Positions 23,478-30,713 of a DNA stretch of 36,038 nt are shown here, in pieces. The notes under the pieces were generated by a model. The model saw nothing but the letters and a program-made list of their open reading frames with translations. It had not been told where the DNA came from and ran no database searches. Source of the stretch: Phycisphaerae bacterium (GTDB lineage: Bacteria > Planctomycetota > Phycisphaerae > Tepidisphaerales > Tepidisphaeraceae); the NCBI GenBank assembly GCA_025936175.1, contig JAICTV010000027.1:1-36038 (forward strand), written 5' to 3'. Each line of letters opens with the position of its first letter. Position 1 is the stretch's first letter. The translations under genes and the position numbers were made by a program.

Positions 23478-24533
23478 CTAGCCCGGCATCCAGCTCGGAA
23501 GTCTCATCCAGTGCTCGTCGACGAACTCCAGGCCGACCGTGACCAGCAGCAGCGCGAGCACCAGCACCTTCATGAAGACCAGATACCAGATCATGTGCCG
23601 GTGAACGCAGTGGCCCAGCTCGTGCGCGAAGACGGCTTCGATCTGCTCGTCGGTCATCTCCGCGAGCAACAGATCCGAGAGCAGCACGTAGCGGAACTGC
23701 GGCGCCACGCCCATCACCAGCGCGTTGGCGATTCGGTTCTGCGTCGGCCAGAGGAGGATGTCCCTGAAGCGCAGGCGGTGCATCCTGCACATCGCCTCCA
23801 TGCGATCGCGCAGCGGCGACGAAGGAAGCGAGTATCCGCCGAGGATTTTTGCCAGGATCAGCGGCGCGACGACGAAGACGCTCAGCGCCGACAGCAGCGT
23901 AACGACGCCTTCGATCCACGAGCCTTCGACGTTCATCCGCAGCGCACGCCAGAGGATCACCATCGCGACGTCGTGCACCGCGAGGATCAAGAGCACCGGC
24001 ACGGCGAGGAAGAGGATCTGGAGTCGGAAGTTCTGCCTGACGTATTCGCCGAAGGAGGGCGAGGTATAGATCGGGAGATCCTGCTCGACGCGGAAGAGGA
24101 GGTTCTGCTCGCGCAGCGCGCGGTCCGCGGGATACTGCGACCACCATAGCGCCCCCCACGCGAGGAACGCCGGCAGCGTCCCGATGATCGCACCCGGCAA
24201 CTGCACCGGCCAGCGGCCGACGGGCCCGAGCATCTCCTGCACCGCCGGTCCCCACCCCAGGAAGAAGACGCCGACCGCCAGCCACATCGGGACGAAGAAC
24301 TGCGCGGCGAAGACGATCCGGGTGAAATACTTCATCCCGAATCGCTGCACGGCGCCGCGTGACGCGATCCGCCGCGCGAGCAATCGGCTCCACAGGCCCA
24401 GCGTCACGACCATCAGTGCGTAGAGTCCGAAGAACAGGCTCAGATCGGCGGCGCGGAGGTGCGTCGGCGCATCGGAGTCGGCGCGCCATCCCATCCAGAT
24501 GAGAAAGACCAGCAGCAGCAGGAAACGTGACAC
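23478..24533 (-). pseudogene. N-terminal part of an M48-type (Ste24/HtpX-like) membrane metalloprotease, ended by an amber codon
   Basis: The 351-residue segment has about six membrane helices and the zinc motif HELGH at 304-308 (AVFAHELGHCVHRH), preceded by NALVMGVAPQFRYVLLSDLLL as in M48 proteases. It then ends at TAG shortly after the next membrane helix, before the third zinc ligand, which lies in the following segment in the same frame. The two parts together give about 511 residues, a normal length for this family. The gene would process or degrade membrane proteins. The start is GTG with AAGGG about 6 nt upstream. The break could be a recent nonsense mutation, suppressed readthrough, or a sequence error. 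Coding character is intact on both sides. Confidence 0.8.
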
Positions 24534-24735
24534 GACAACCCTTCGATCGACCCGACCTGATCAGCGGCTTACGGTAATAAACGCCCGAACCCACGTCGAT
24601 TACGACGGTCCGATAAGGGAAGTTTCGCCTTCGCCCGCCATTTTACCCAGATTAACAAAAGTGAGGGACAAATGCCGCCGATACTCCCATTGCAAGGTTA
24701 GCTGCCTTAACACCAGCACCAGAAGGAGCCTCGCA

Positions 24736-25194
24736 ATGACCACGCTGCATCAGTATCAGGCCAAAGCCAAGTTTGACGTCGCCGTCGAGCCCAACGGGGC
24801 CGAGCGCCGCGAGCACCGCCGCCATGACATGGAGCAGCAGGGCATCCCGATCGACCGCTGGGACGGCAGCCGACGCGTCGGCAAAGAGTTCGGGCAGATC
24901 GTCGATCTGTCCGCCGGCGGCGTCCGCATCCGAACCGAGCAGACCACGATTCGCCCGGATCAGCAGGTCCGGGTGCGGATCGAGCTCCCCGTCTACGCAG
25001 GCATCTGTCCGTTCATCGATGCGAGCAACAGGGACCTCCAGCCCAAGCGCGAGTGGGTCGGCTGGATGGCGGTCGCGCGGGTGAACAAGGTGGACGAGAA
25101 GCGCGTTGATGTCGCGGGTCGTCTGGTTGACATGGATGAAATGGATCGCGGGATGCTCGGGTTGTACTTGAGCACCCAGCCGCTCGCGGCCTAG
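24736..25194 (+). CDS. PilZ-domain protein (putative cyclic di-GMP receptor)
   Basis: The ATG at 24736 follows a good Shine-Dalgarno site (AAGGAG, 24723-24728). The 152-aa product is essentially a single PilZ domain. It has RREHRRHD near residues 24-31 (the RxxxR c-di-GMP motif), IVDLSAGGVRIR near 55-66 (the D/NxSxxG motif), then beta strands QVRVRIELPV and GWMAVARVNKV, and a C-terminal LGLYL. Both ligand-binding motifs are intact, so it should bind c-di-GMP and pass the signal to a partner. No effector domain is attached. It is monocistronic, followed by two strong hairpins. It diverges from the broken protease gene. Confidence 0.88.
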   Translation: MTTLHQYQAKAKFDVAVEPNGAERREHRRHDMEQQGIPIDRWDGSRRVGKEFGQIVDLSAGGVRIRTEQTTIRPDQQVRVRIELPVYAGICPFIDASNRDLQPKREWVGWMAVARVNKVDEKRVDVAGRLVDMDEMDRGMLGLYLSTQPLAA

Positions 25195-25236
25195 CGCGCA
25201 TCGCGTCAGTCGCGCGAGCGCAACGAAAAAGAAACG

Positions 25237-25289
25237 GCAAGGGATCCAAACGGGGTCGCCCAAGAGGGCTCGGGCGGCCCCGCCCTTGC
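25237..25289 (+). promoter_or_regulatory. Long hairpin downstream of the PilZ gene
   Basis: Outer stem GCAAGGG (25237-25243) / CCCTTGC (25283-25289) and inner stem GGGGTCGCCC (25252-25261) / GGGCGGCCCC (25272-25281, one G-U pair). It lies 43 bp after the stop codon and directly before the terminator at 25304. It may protect the mRNA 3' end. Confidence 0.55.
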
Positions 25290-25303
25290 TTCTTAAACAA
25301 TTT

Positions 25304-25358
25304 CCGCCGGCGCCGGGTTTTTCCTCCTTCGTACCCGACGCCGGCGGTTTTATTTTTA
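25304..25358 (+). terminator. Intrinsic terminator of the PilZ gene
   Basis: CCGCCGGCGCCGGGT (25304-25318) pairs with ACCCGACGCCGGCGG (25333-25347) with one mismatch. It is followed by TTTTATTTTTA. It ends 28 bp before the next rightward gene, isolating it from the PilZ transcript. Confidence 0.9.
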
Positions 25359-25385
25359 CGCGCCTTTCGATCACCATCGCCGCCC

Positions 25386-26780
25386 GTGAGCGAACCGGCG
25401 AACGATCTGCTGCGGCGCGCCGTTGAACTGCATCACGGCGGGCAGCTCGATGCCGCGCAGCAACTGTACGACCAGGTTCTTGCGCGCGAGCCGCGCGATC
25501 CGAACGCGCTCAACCTTCTGGGAATGGTGCATCATCAGCGCGGCGGGGAGGAGCGCGCCGAGGCGCTGATCCGGCGGGCGATCGCGGTCGCGCCGAACGT
25601 CCCGGGATTTCACGTCAACCTCGCGACCGTGCTGCTGGCGCAGCGGCGGATGGACCTGGCGGAGGAGGCGTGCCGGCGGGCGGTCGCGCTTCAGCGCGAT
25701 TATCCCGAGGCGCACAACAACCTCGCCGTCGCGCTGCTCGGGCAGGGTAAGATCGAGGCGGCGATGGAGGAGGCGACGCGGGCGCTGCGGCTTCGTCACC
25801 ACTATCCCGCCGCACGGAATAACCTGGGCAACGCGTTTCGCGCCAGGTCGATGTATCGCGAGGCCGAGTCGTGCTACCGCGACGCGCTGGCCCAGGATCC
25901 GCGACACGGCGAAGCACAGTCGAACCTCGCAATCACGATGCTGTCGATGAACCGCCGCGAAGAAGCTGTCGCCGAAGCGAAGCGCGCGATCGAGCTGCGT
26001 CCGAATCACGGCGGGTCGCACATGACGCTCGGGCTGGCGCTGGAGGAACTGGGACGCAAGGACGAGGCGATCGAGATCTACCGCAAAGTGCTGGCGGCCA
26101 AGCCGGAAGCGCGGGCGCTGCGGTTCCAGCTCGCATCGCTGACCGGCGAAGCGACGTTCGATGTGGCGCCCCCGGAGTTCGTCGCGATGCTGTTTGACAA
26201 CTACGCGGACACGTTCGACCGGCATCTGGTCGAAGGTCTGCGCTATCGCGGGCCCGAGCTGGTCGTCGAGGCGCTGCGCATGGCGGGTGCGCGACAGCAC
26301 GATGCGGAGATTGCGGACATCGGCTGCGGTACCGGCCTGTGCGGCGTGCTGCTCCGGCCGATGGCGCGGCATCTCGTGGGCGTGGACCTCTCCAGCCGGA
26401 TGATCGGCCAGGCGCGGCAGCGCGGCGTGTACGACGAACTGTTCGTCGACGAGATCGTCGCCTTCCTGCGCGTGCGCTTCGCCGCGTACGACGTCATCAC
26501 CGCAACGGACGTGCTCAACTATTTCGGCGATCTGCGCGCGGTACTCTCCGCGGCGGCGCAGGCGCTCGCCGTCGGCGGGATGTTCGCGCTGACGCTGGAG
26601 AAACACGACGGCGACGGCTTCGTACTGAATCCGACCCGCCGCTATTCACACTCGATCGGATACATCCGCTCGCTGCTCGCGGACGCGCGCCTGCAAGAGG
26701 TGAGCGCGACCGAAGCGTCGCTGCGACAACAGGGGGAAGAGGAAGTGCGCGCGTGGGTGATCATGTTGCGGCATGATTGA
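25386..26780 (+). CDS. TPR-repeat / SAM-dependent methyltransferase fusion
   Basis: The 464-aa protein starts at GTG. Residues 1-245 form about seven tetratricopeptide repeats (for example NALNLLGMVHHQRGGEERAE, EAHNNLAVALLGQGKIEAA, AARNNLGNAFRARSMYREA). A linker (FVAMLFDNYADTFDRHLVEGLRYRGP) typical of UbiE-like TPR-methyltransferases follows. A class I methyltransferase domain runs from about 285 to the end, with motif I DIGCGTGLCG at 311-320, the acidic GVDLS at about 332, and the motif IV-like YDVITATDVLNYFGDL. The TPR part probably recruits a protein substrate. Proteins of this architecture are widespread but poorly characterised. No Shine-Dalgarno site is seen. The gene ends at a palindromic repeat facing a convergent gene. 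Confidence 0.88.
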   Translation: MSEPANDLLRRAVELHHGGQLDAAQQLYDQVLAREPRDPNALNLLGMVHHQRGGEERAEALIRRAIAVAPNVPGFHVNLATVLLAQRRMDLAEEACRRAVALQRDYPEAHNNLAVALLGQGKIEAAMEEATRALRLRHHYPAARNNLGNAFRARSMYREAESCYRDALAQDPRHGEAQSNLAITMLSMNRREEAVAEAKRAIELRPNHGGSHMTLGLALEELGRKDEAIEIYRKVLAAKPEARALRFQLASLTGEATFDVAPPEFVAMLFDNYADTFDRHLVEGLRYRGPELVVEALRMAGARQHDAEIADIGCGTGLCGVLLRPMARHLVGVDLSSRMIGQARQRGVYDELFVDEIVAFLRVRFAAYDVITATDVLNYFGDLRAVLSAAAQALAVGGMFALTLEKHDGDGFVLNPTRRYSHSIGYIRSLLADARLQEVSATEASLRQQGEEEVRAWVIMLRHD

Positions 26781-26810
26781 GCCTGTTGAATGCACCGGTT
26801 CCGCGAGATT

Positions 26811-26879
26811 TGTCATGCTGAGGTACTCCGAAGCATCTGGGCGAGGCAGGCGGATGCTTCGGAGTACCTCAGCATGACA
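26811..26879. repeat. Perfect 27-bp inverted repeat, palindrome family A, between convergent genes
   Basis: Arms 26811-26837 and 26853-26879 are exact complements around a 15-nt loop. The arm begins TGTCATGCTGAGGTACTCCG. It shares TGTCAT..GAGGTACTCCGA with the element at 16119-16195. It lies 30 bp after the methyltransferase stop and 30 bp before the stop of the convergent esterase gene. Confidence 0.9.
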
Positions 26880-26909
26880 TCTTCCCCGAGATGACCGTGG
26901 TGAGCGCCA

Positions 26910-27671
26910 CTAGCTCGTTGCCGCGTCGAAGTGCCTCTGGTGAAACGCGAGCGCCTCCTGCACGTGCAGGTCCCAGTAATCCCAGTTATGCGCGCCGGGG
27001 AACTCCTCGTATTGGTGCGGGACGCGCAGCGCGTCCAGCTTCGCGTGCAGCGCGCGGTTGTCTTCGACCAGATCGTCGTCCACGCCGCAATCGATACGGA
27101 GATGCGGCAGCGTGCCGGCGTCCTTGCATTTTTTCGCCAGCGCGACGACGTCGTGGTCCGTCCCGACCGGGTTGTCGCCGAAGATGCGATGAAACTCCGC
27201 CTTCCCCAGCGCGCCGCCGGGGCGCGGATGATCACGCGAGCCGTGCAGCACGGCGCCGGAGTGGCTCGTCGCGGAGATAAACTTCTGCGGATGGGCGAGT
27301 GCGATTCGCAGCGCGCCGTACCCGCCCATCGACAAGCCGCCGATTGAGCGGGCATCGCGCGATTGCTTTGCCGGGAAGATCCGCTCGACCGTCTCGACCA
27401 GTTCCTCGGCGATGTAGCGGGCGCAGGCGGGTCCGTCGTGATTGTCGGTGTAGAAGCCGCGGAAGCCGTCCGGCATCACGATCATCATGCGATGTCGCGT
27501 CGCGTAGCGCTCGATGCTCGTGCGGCGAAGCCAGATCGTGTAGTCATCGCTGAGGCCGTGCAGGAGATAGAAGACCGGGAAGGGCGGCGGCGCGTCATCA
27601 GGGATGTAGACGTACGTGCCGACGTGCTTGGCGAGGATCTCGCTGCGCCAGTGAAGATCGCACAGGGCCAT
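26910..27671 (-). CDS. Esterase-D-like alpha/beta hydrolase (PF00756 type)
   Basis: The 253-aa enzyme has YLLHGLSDDYTIW near residue 35 (oxyanion strand and HG motif), the nucleophile elbow GGLSMGG with Ser114, an acidic IDCGVDDDLVEDN segment near 193-205 supplying the probable Asp, and GAHNWDYW with the catalytic His at 228. This is the putative-esterase family that includes S-formylglutathione hydrolase, tributyrin esterase and feruloyl esterases. No signal peptide is present, so it is likely cytoplasmic. The natural ester is unknown. The ATG lacks a Shine-Dalgarno site. It is separated from the upstream gene by a strong terminator. Confidence 0.88.
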   Translation of the reverse strand: MALCDLHWRSEILAKHVGTYVYIPDDAPPPFPVFYLLHGLSDDYTIWLRRTSIERYATRHRMMIVMPDGFRGFYTDNHDGPACARYIAEELVETVERIFPAKQSRDARSIGGLSMGGYGALRIALAHPQKFISATSHSGAVLHGSRDHPRPGGALGKAEFHRIFGDNPVGTDHDVVALAKKCKDAGTLPHLRIDCGVDDDLVEDNRALHAKLDALRVPHQYEEFPGAHNWDYWDLHVQEALAFHQRHFDAATS

Positions 27672-27712
27672 AACGGGAGGGAAAGATCGGCCCGGGCGCG
27701 CCGCGCGTCAAA

Positions 27713-27756
27713 GGAAAAAAAGCGGCGACCGCGATGATGACATCGCGGTCGCCGCT
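27713..27756 (-). terminator. Intrinsic terminator of the exported protein gene at 27832
   Basis: On the minus strand a perfect 16-bp stem (AGCGGCGACCGCGATG and its complement, 27721-27756, 4-nt loop) is followed by seven to eight T residues. It lies 75 bp beyond the stop of the gene at 27832-28800. Confidence 0.93.
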
Positions 27757-27831
27757 CGTTGCAATGCGGATCCGTCCTCGCGAGCGGCGCTTTAAGGACA
27801 ACCGGATCGCGCTAAGAACGGCCGCGCGGAA

Positions 27832-28800
27832 TTACTTCGCGCTGGTGCCGGCCGCTTCGGTCGGCTGCGCGCCGGTGCCGCTCGGGAGAGCGCCCGTCGC
27901 GCCGGCGCCGGTCGCGCTCGGCTGCTTGTCAAACACCGCCAGCAGCATGCGGTGTGTCGCGAAGCGGTAGGCGTCGTCAACGTCCGCCGCCCACTGGTCC
28001 TTCTTGTCGCCGATGTCCGTCAGCGCCGCCTTCACGTTGTCGTGAAGCTTCTGCGCGTCGACCGAATCCGGGATGTCGAGCTTCCAGCCGCCCGCTTCGT
28101 GGATCAGCGGGACGTCCAAAGCCGGCAGGCCGTGGCTCTCGTTGATGTGAAGCGTCGCGACGTTGCGGCCCTTGTCGTTGCGATTGGTGTCCGCCGGCGT
28201 GTTGCCGTTGGTGTTGGCGGCGGGTTTGTCCACGCCCGTCTTGTTGTTGACGTTCACGTCCGCCGTCCCGGTGTTCGGGTTGGCGTTGGCGTTGATGTCC
28301 ACGCCGCTGGCGGTGCGGGCGGCGCCGCCTTCTTCACCTTCCATGATCGACGCGAAGGACATGTTGTAGACCTTGTCCTCGTCCTTGATGTCGAACTTCT
28401 GGTCGTATTTGGCCTTCCAGTCCTTCTCGATGGCGGCGATCCGGCCGTCCATCTGGTCGTCGTCCTTCAGCGCGTCCTTGTTCTGGCCGAGACGGTTGCG
28501 GTCGGCGTCGACGAAGCGTTCGGCCATATCGGACAGGCCGTTCTTGGTCATCCCGGCTTCGGCGACCTGCGCTACGACGTCGTGGATCTCCTCGGCGTGC
28601 TTGGTCATGTGCTCGCTGGCCTTGTCCGCGCTTCCGATGCCGATCTTGGCGGCGTCTTTGCGCAGGGTGCCGGCGTTATTGGTGTCACTGCTCGGTGTGC
28701 CGCTGGGGTTGGCGTTGGCGGCGTTGTCATCAGCGGCCCAGGCGGCGGTGCCGATGGACATTGCGGCGACGGCGGCGACGATAGCGATATTCTTCTTCAT
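27832..28800 (-). CDS. Exported protein of unrecognised family (paralog A)
   Basis: The chosen ATG at 28800 lies 7 nt after AAAGGAG; an upstream in-frame ATG has no such support. The 322-aa product starts with a signal peptide (KKNIAIVAAVAAMSIGTAAWA, cleaved before ADD). A helical domain (about 50-155) includes AGMTKNGLSDMAERF, RNRLG and WKAKYDQKFDI. A low-complexity Asn/Thr/Ala linker (about 170-210) follows, then a C-terminal domain (about 218-302) with SHGLPALDVPLIHEAGGWKL, KLHDNVKAAL and KKDQWAADVDDAYRFATHRMLLAVFDKQP. The tail is disordered. The gene at 29115-30287 encodes the same layout with matching motifs, so the two are tandem paralogs, each with its own terminator. The GGWKLDIPDS strand resembles helper domains with a DUF4878/NTF2-like W-K-[IL] strand, but no function can be assigned. 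Confidence 0.8.
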   Translation of the reverse strand: MKKNIAIVAAVAAMSIGTAAWAADDNAANANPSGTPSSDTNNAGTLRKDAAKIGIGSADKASEHMTKHAEEIHDVVAQVAEAGMTKNGLSDMAERFVDADRNRLGQNKDALKDDDQMDGRIAAIEKDWKAKYDQKFDIKDEDKVYNMSFASIMEGEEGGAARTASGVDINANANPNTGTADVNVNNKTGVDKPAANTNGNTPADTNRNDKGRNVATLHINESHGLPALDVPLIHEAGGWKLDIPDSVDAQKLHDNVKAALTDIGDKKDQWAADVDDAYRFATHRMLLAVFDKQPSATGAGATGALPSGTGAQPTEAAGTSAK

Positions 28801-29050
28801 ACAGTGTCTCCTTTCCAAGACCTGTGTGTGGTGTTCGCGAAATAAACGAGACGATGAACCGGCGCGGGGTTACGCGTACTGCCCGCGTCGGCAGCGTCGC
28901 ACCATCTCGCAAAAGCCGCGCCCGCTGCGTAAAAGCGATCACAGAAGAATCGTAAATTGGCCGCAAACCCTGATCTGACCGCATCAGAACGCTTGGAAAA
29001 GCCGGCGGCAGGCTCTGCCATTGGGTTCGGTACCCGCGAAAATTTGGCGG

Positions 29051-29090
29051 CAAAAAGAAGAGGACGCGACGAGCTTCCGTCGCGTCCTCT
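29051..29090 (-). terminator. Intrinsic terminator of the exported protein gene at 29115
   Basis: On the minus strand AGAGGACGCGACG pairs with CGTCGCGTCCTCT (29059-29071 with 29078-29090, 6-nt loop), followed by TCTTTTTG. It lies 24 bp after the stop codon. The rest of the 314-bp gap (28801-29114) should contain the promoter of paralog A, which I could not pinpoint. Confidence 0.9.
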
Positions 29091-29114
29091 GCAATCACAA
29101 TCATGAGACAGATG

Positions 29115-30287
29115 TTATCGGCCGGGCGTGCTGCTCGTGCCGCCGCTGGTCCCGCTCGCGCCGGTACCGGAGGACGAGCCGCTGCTCCCGGTGCCGCTGC
29201 TGGATGAACCTGACGCGCCTGACGCGCCGGACGCTCCGGTCCCGGTTGACGAGCCGCTGGCGCCCGCCGCCGGTTGCTCGCTGAACGCGAGAAGCACGCT
29301 GTGCGCGATCGCCTGCTGCGCCTGCGTCGCATCCGCCGGCCACTGATCCTTCATCTGCACGCACTGCTGCAGTTGCTTCTGGATGTTCTGCGCCAGTTGG
29401 TTGGCGTCGGCGCTTTGTGGAAGCTGAATCTTCCATTGCCCGCCTTCCTGAGTGAGGCGGACGCGCGCATCGGGCATGCCGTGGCTCGCAGGGATGGTCA
29501 CAGTGGTGCCGCCCATCGAGGAGCTGGCGGTCTGCGCGGCATCGCCGGTTGCGCTGGCGGCTGCGCCGCCGGAGGAGCCGATGTTCCCGCTCGCGCTGGC
29601 GCCGCCGATGTTGGCGGTGCCGGACGCGCCGCCCGCGCCGACGTTCCCACTCGCGCTGGCGCCCGCGCCGCTGCTGGACGATCCCGATGGCGTGGCGGAG
29701 CCGCTCGCGGCGGTACCACCGGCCGGCGACGCCGAGGGGCTCGTTCCCTGATCCGGCGGAAGAGAACCCGACGCCTGACGCGCCGAATCCGAGGCGCTGC
29801 CGCCCAGTTGGAAGAACTGCGCGGTGAAAACCTGATCGGCGTTCTGGCTCAGGTCCAGATCCTTCTGGTACTTGTCTTTGAACGCCTGGCGAAGCTGATC
29901 CGTCGCCTGATCAACCTGCGCCTGCTGTTGGCTGAGGTCACCGATGCGCTGCGCATCCTTGGAGCTGATCTCCTGGCTCAGGTTTTTCAGGCCGTCCTTG
30001 CTGAGGACCGCGCTCGTCACCTGTGCGAGCGCTTTGCTGACGTCGCTCTGGCTGGCGGTTGCGGTCGCGCCGGCAGAGGAGCCGGCGGTCTGCGCGCTGC
30101 CGGAGAGACCGGACGACGACGATTGTCCCGCGCCGGCGCTGGATTGCCCTGCCGACGCTGGCGACGATTGGCCGGCCGCGGGTTGGGCCGCCGATGATGC
30201 ATTGTCTTCCGCCGACGCCGGCAGAGAGACGAGACCGAATCCGCCGACGGTAACGATGGCGGCGGTAAGAATCTGACGCTTGGTCAT
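29115..30287 (-). CDS. Exported protein of unrecognised family (paralog B)
   Basis: The ATG at 30287 sits behind AGGAGG, the best Shine-Dalgarno site in the window. The frame stays open about 120 codons further upstream, but that part reads like non-coding sequence. The 390-aa product has a signal peptide (MTKRQILTAAIVTVGGFGLVSLPASA), a Ser/Gly/Ala-rich stretch, and a helical domain (about 78-165) with VLSKDGLKNLSQEI, AQRIGDL and FKDKYQKDLDL. A long Ser/Gly/Ala linker (about 170-265) precedes a C-terminal domain with SHGMPDARVRLTQEGGQWKI, QLAQNIQKQL and MKDQWPADATQAQQAIAHSVLLAFSEQP. The tail of about 50 residues is almost only Gly, Ser, Thr and Ala. It matches paralog A domain by domain. The low-complexity linkers suggest a surface or periplasmic location. 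Function unknown. Confidence 0.8.
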   Translation of the reverse strand: MTKRQILTAAIVTVGGFGLVSLPASAEDNASSAAQPAAGQSSPASAGQSSAGAGQSSSSGLSGSAQTAGSSAGATATASQSDVSKALAQVTSAVLSKDGLKNLSQEISSKDAQRIGDLSQQQAQVDQATDQLRQAFKDKYQKDLDLSQNADQVFTAQFFQLGGSASDSARQASGSLPPDQGTSPSASPAGGTAASGSATPSGSSSSGAGASASGNVGAGGASGTANIGGASASGNIGSSGGAAASATGDAAQTASSSMGGTTVTIPASHGMPDARVRLTQEGGQWKIQLPQSADANQLAQNIQKQLQQCVQMKDQWPADATQAQQAIAHSVLLAFSEQPAAGASGSSTGTGASGASGASGSSSSGTGSSGSSSGTGASGTSGGTSSTPGR

Positions 30288-30307
30288 GGAAACCTCCTGT
30301 CCGTTGA

Positions 30308-30326
30308 CCTCACCACAACGGTGAGG
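30308..30326 (-). promoter_or_regulatory. Hairpin in the 5' leader of paralog B
   Basis: CCTCACC and GGTGAGG form a perfect 7-bp stem with a 5-nt loop about 10 nt upstream of the AGGAGG site. The CCTCACC arm could alternatively touch the Shine-Dalgarno sequence, so a translational control role is possible but speculative. Confidence 0.35.
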
Positions 30327-30689
30327 GGGTTGTTTACACGTAGGTGCTTGAGGAACGAATCCGCGCGCGAAAGAGTGGCACGAAGCGGACAACGACGAAC
30401 GACGACGAACGACTCTGCGACGACTTCTCCTCTGATCCGCCAACCGGTCTGGCGTGGAGACCGCGTGACCGCAAACGACGCGCCCGATAATTTGCAGTTC
30501 GCTCGAATTGGATTCACGTCTGATGTTCTTCTCGTCCAACGCGCAGCGCTGGCGCGTTTTGCGTCCGATAGGCATGGCTGACACACGAGTGGGATGGAAA
30601 GTTGGTCTGGTAATCCGCAGGCGAGAAGTTTTTTTGCCGATCATGTAAGCGGCGAGACCGCTCGGAGCGGCCGAGCGATTTCCATCGAT

Positions 30690-30703
30690 TGAGATCTATC
30701 TCA
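30690..30703 (+). promoter_or_regulatory. Inverted repeat TGAGAT-CT-ATCTCA before the MFS gene
   Basis: Perfect 6-bp half sites with a 2-nt spacer lie 10 nt before the GTG at 30714. The position fits an operator or a small mRNA hairpin covering the ribosome binding region. No regulator gene is adjacent. Confidence 0.3.
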
Positions 30704-30713
30704 GGGTTGTGCC

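Larger units (their letters stand above)
30288..30713. other. Divergent intergenic region
   Basis: 426 bp between the leftward exported protein gene and the rightward MFS gene; it should contain both promoters. It includes a hairpin close to the leftward start (30308-30326), a short direct repeat of CGACGAACGA (around 30392-30412), an inverted repeat CGCTCGG/CCGAGCG (30659-30677), and TGAGATCTATCTCA just before the MFS start. No gene is seen. Confidence 0.5.

Noticed and set aside
30369-30395. Sigma-54 promoter suggested by TGGCACG near 30375
   Set aside because: The -12 TTGC element is missing at the required spacing on either strand.
30288-30644. In-frame N-terminal extension of the exported paralog B
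   Set aside because: The internal ATG at 30287 has a perfect AGGAGG site and starts a signal peptide; the extension would bury that peptide and crosses a leader hairpin.
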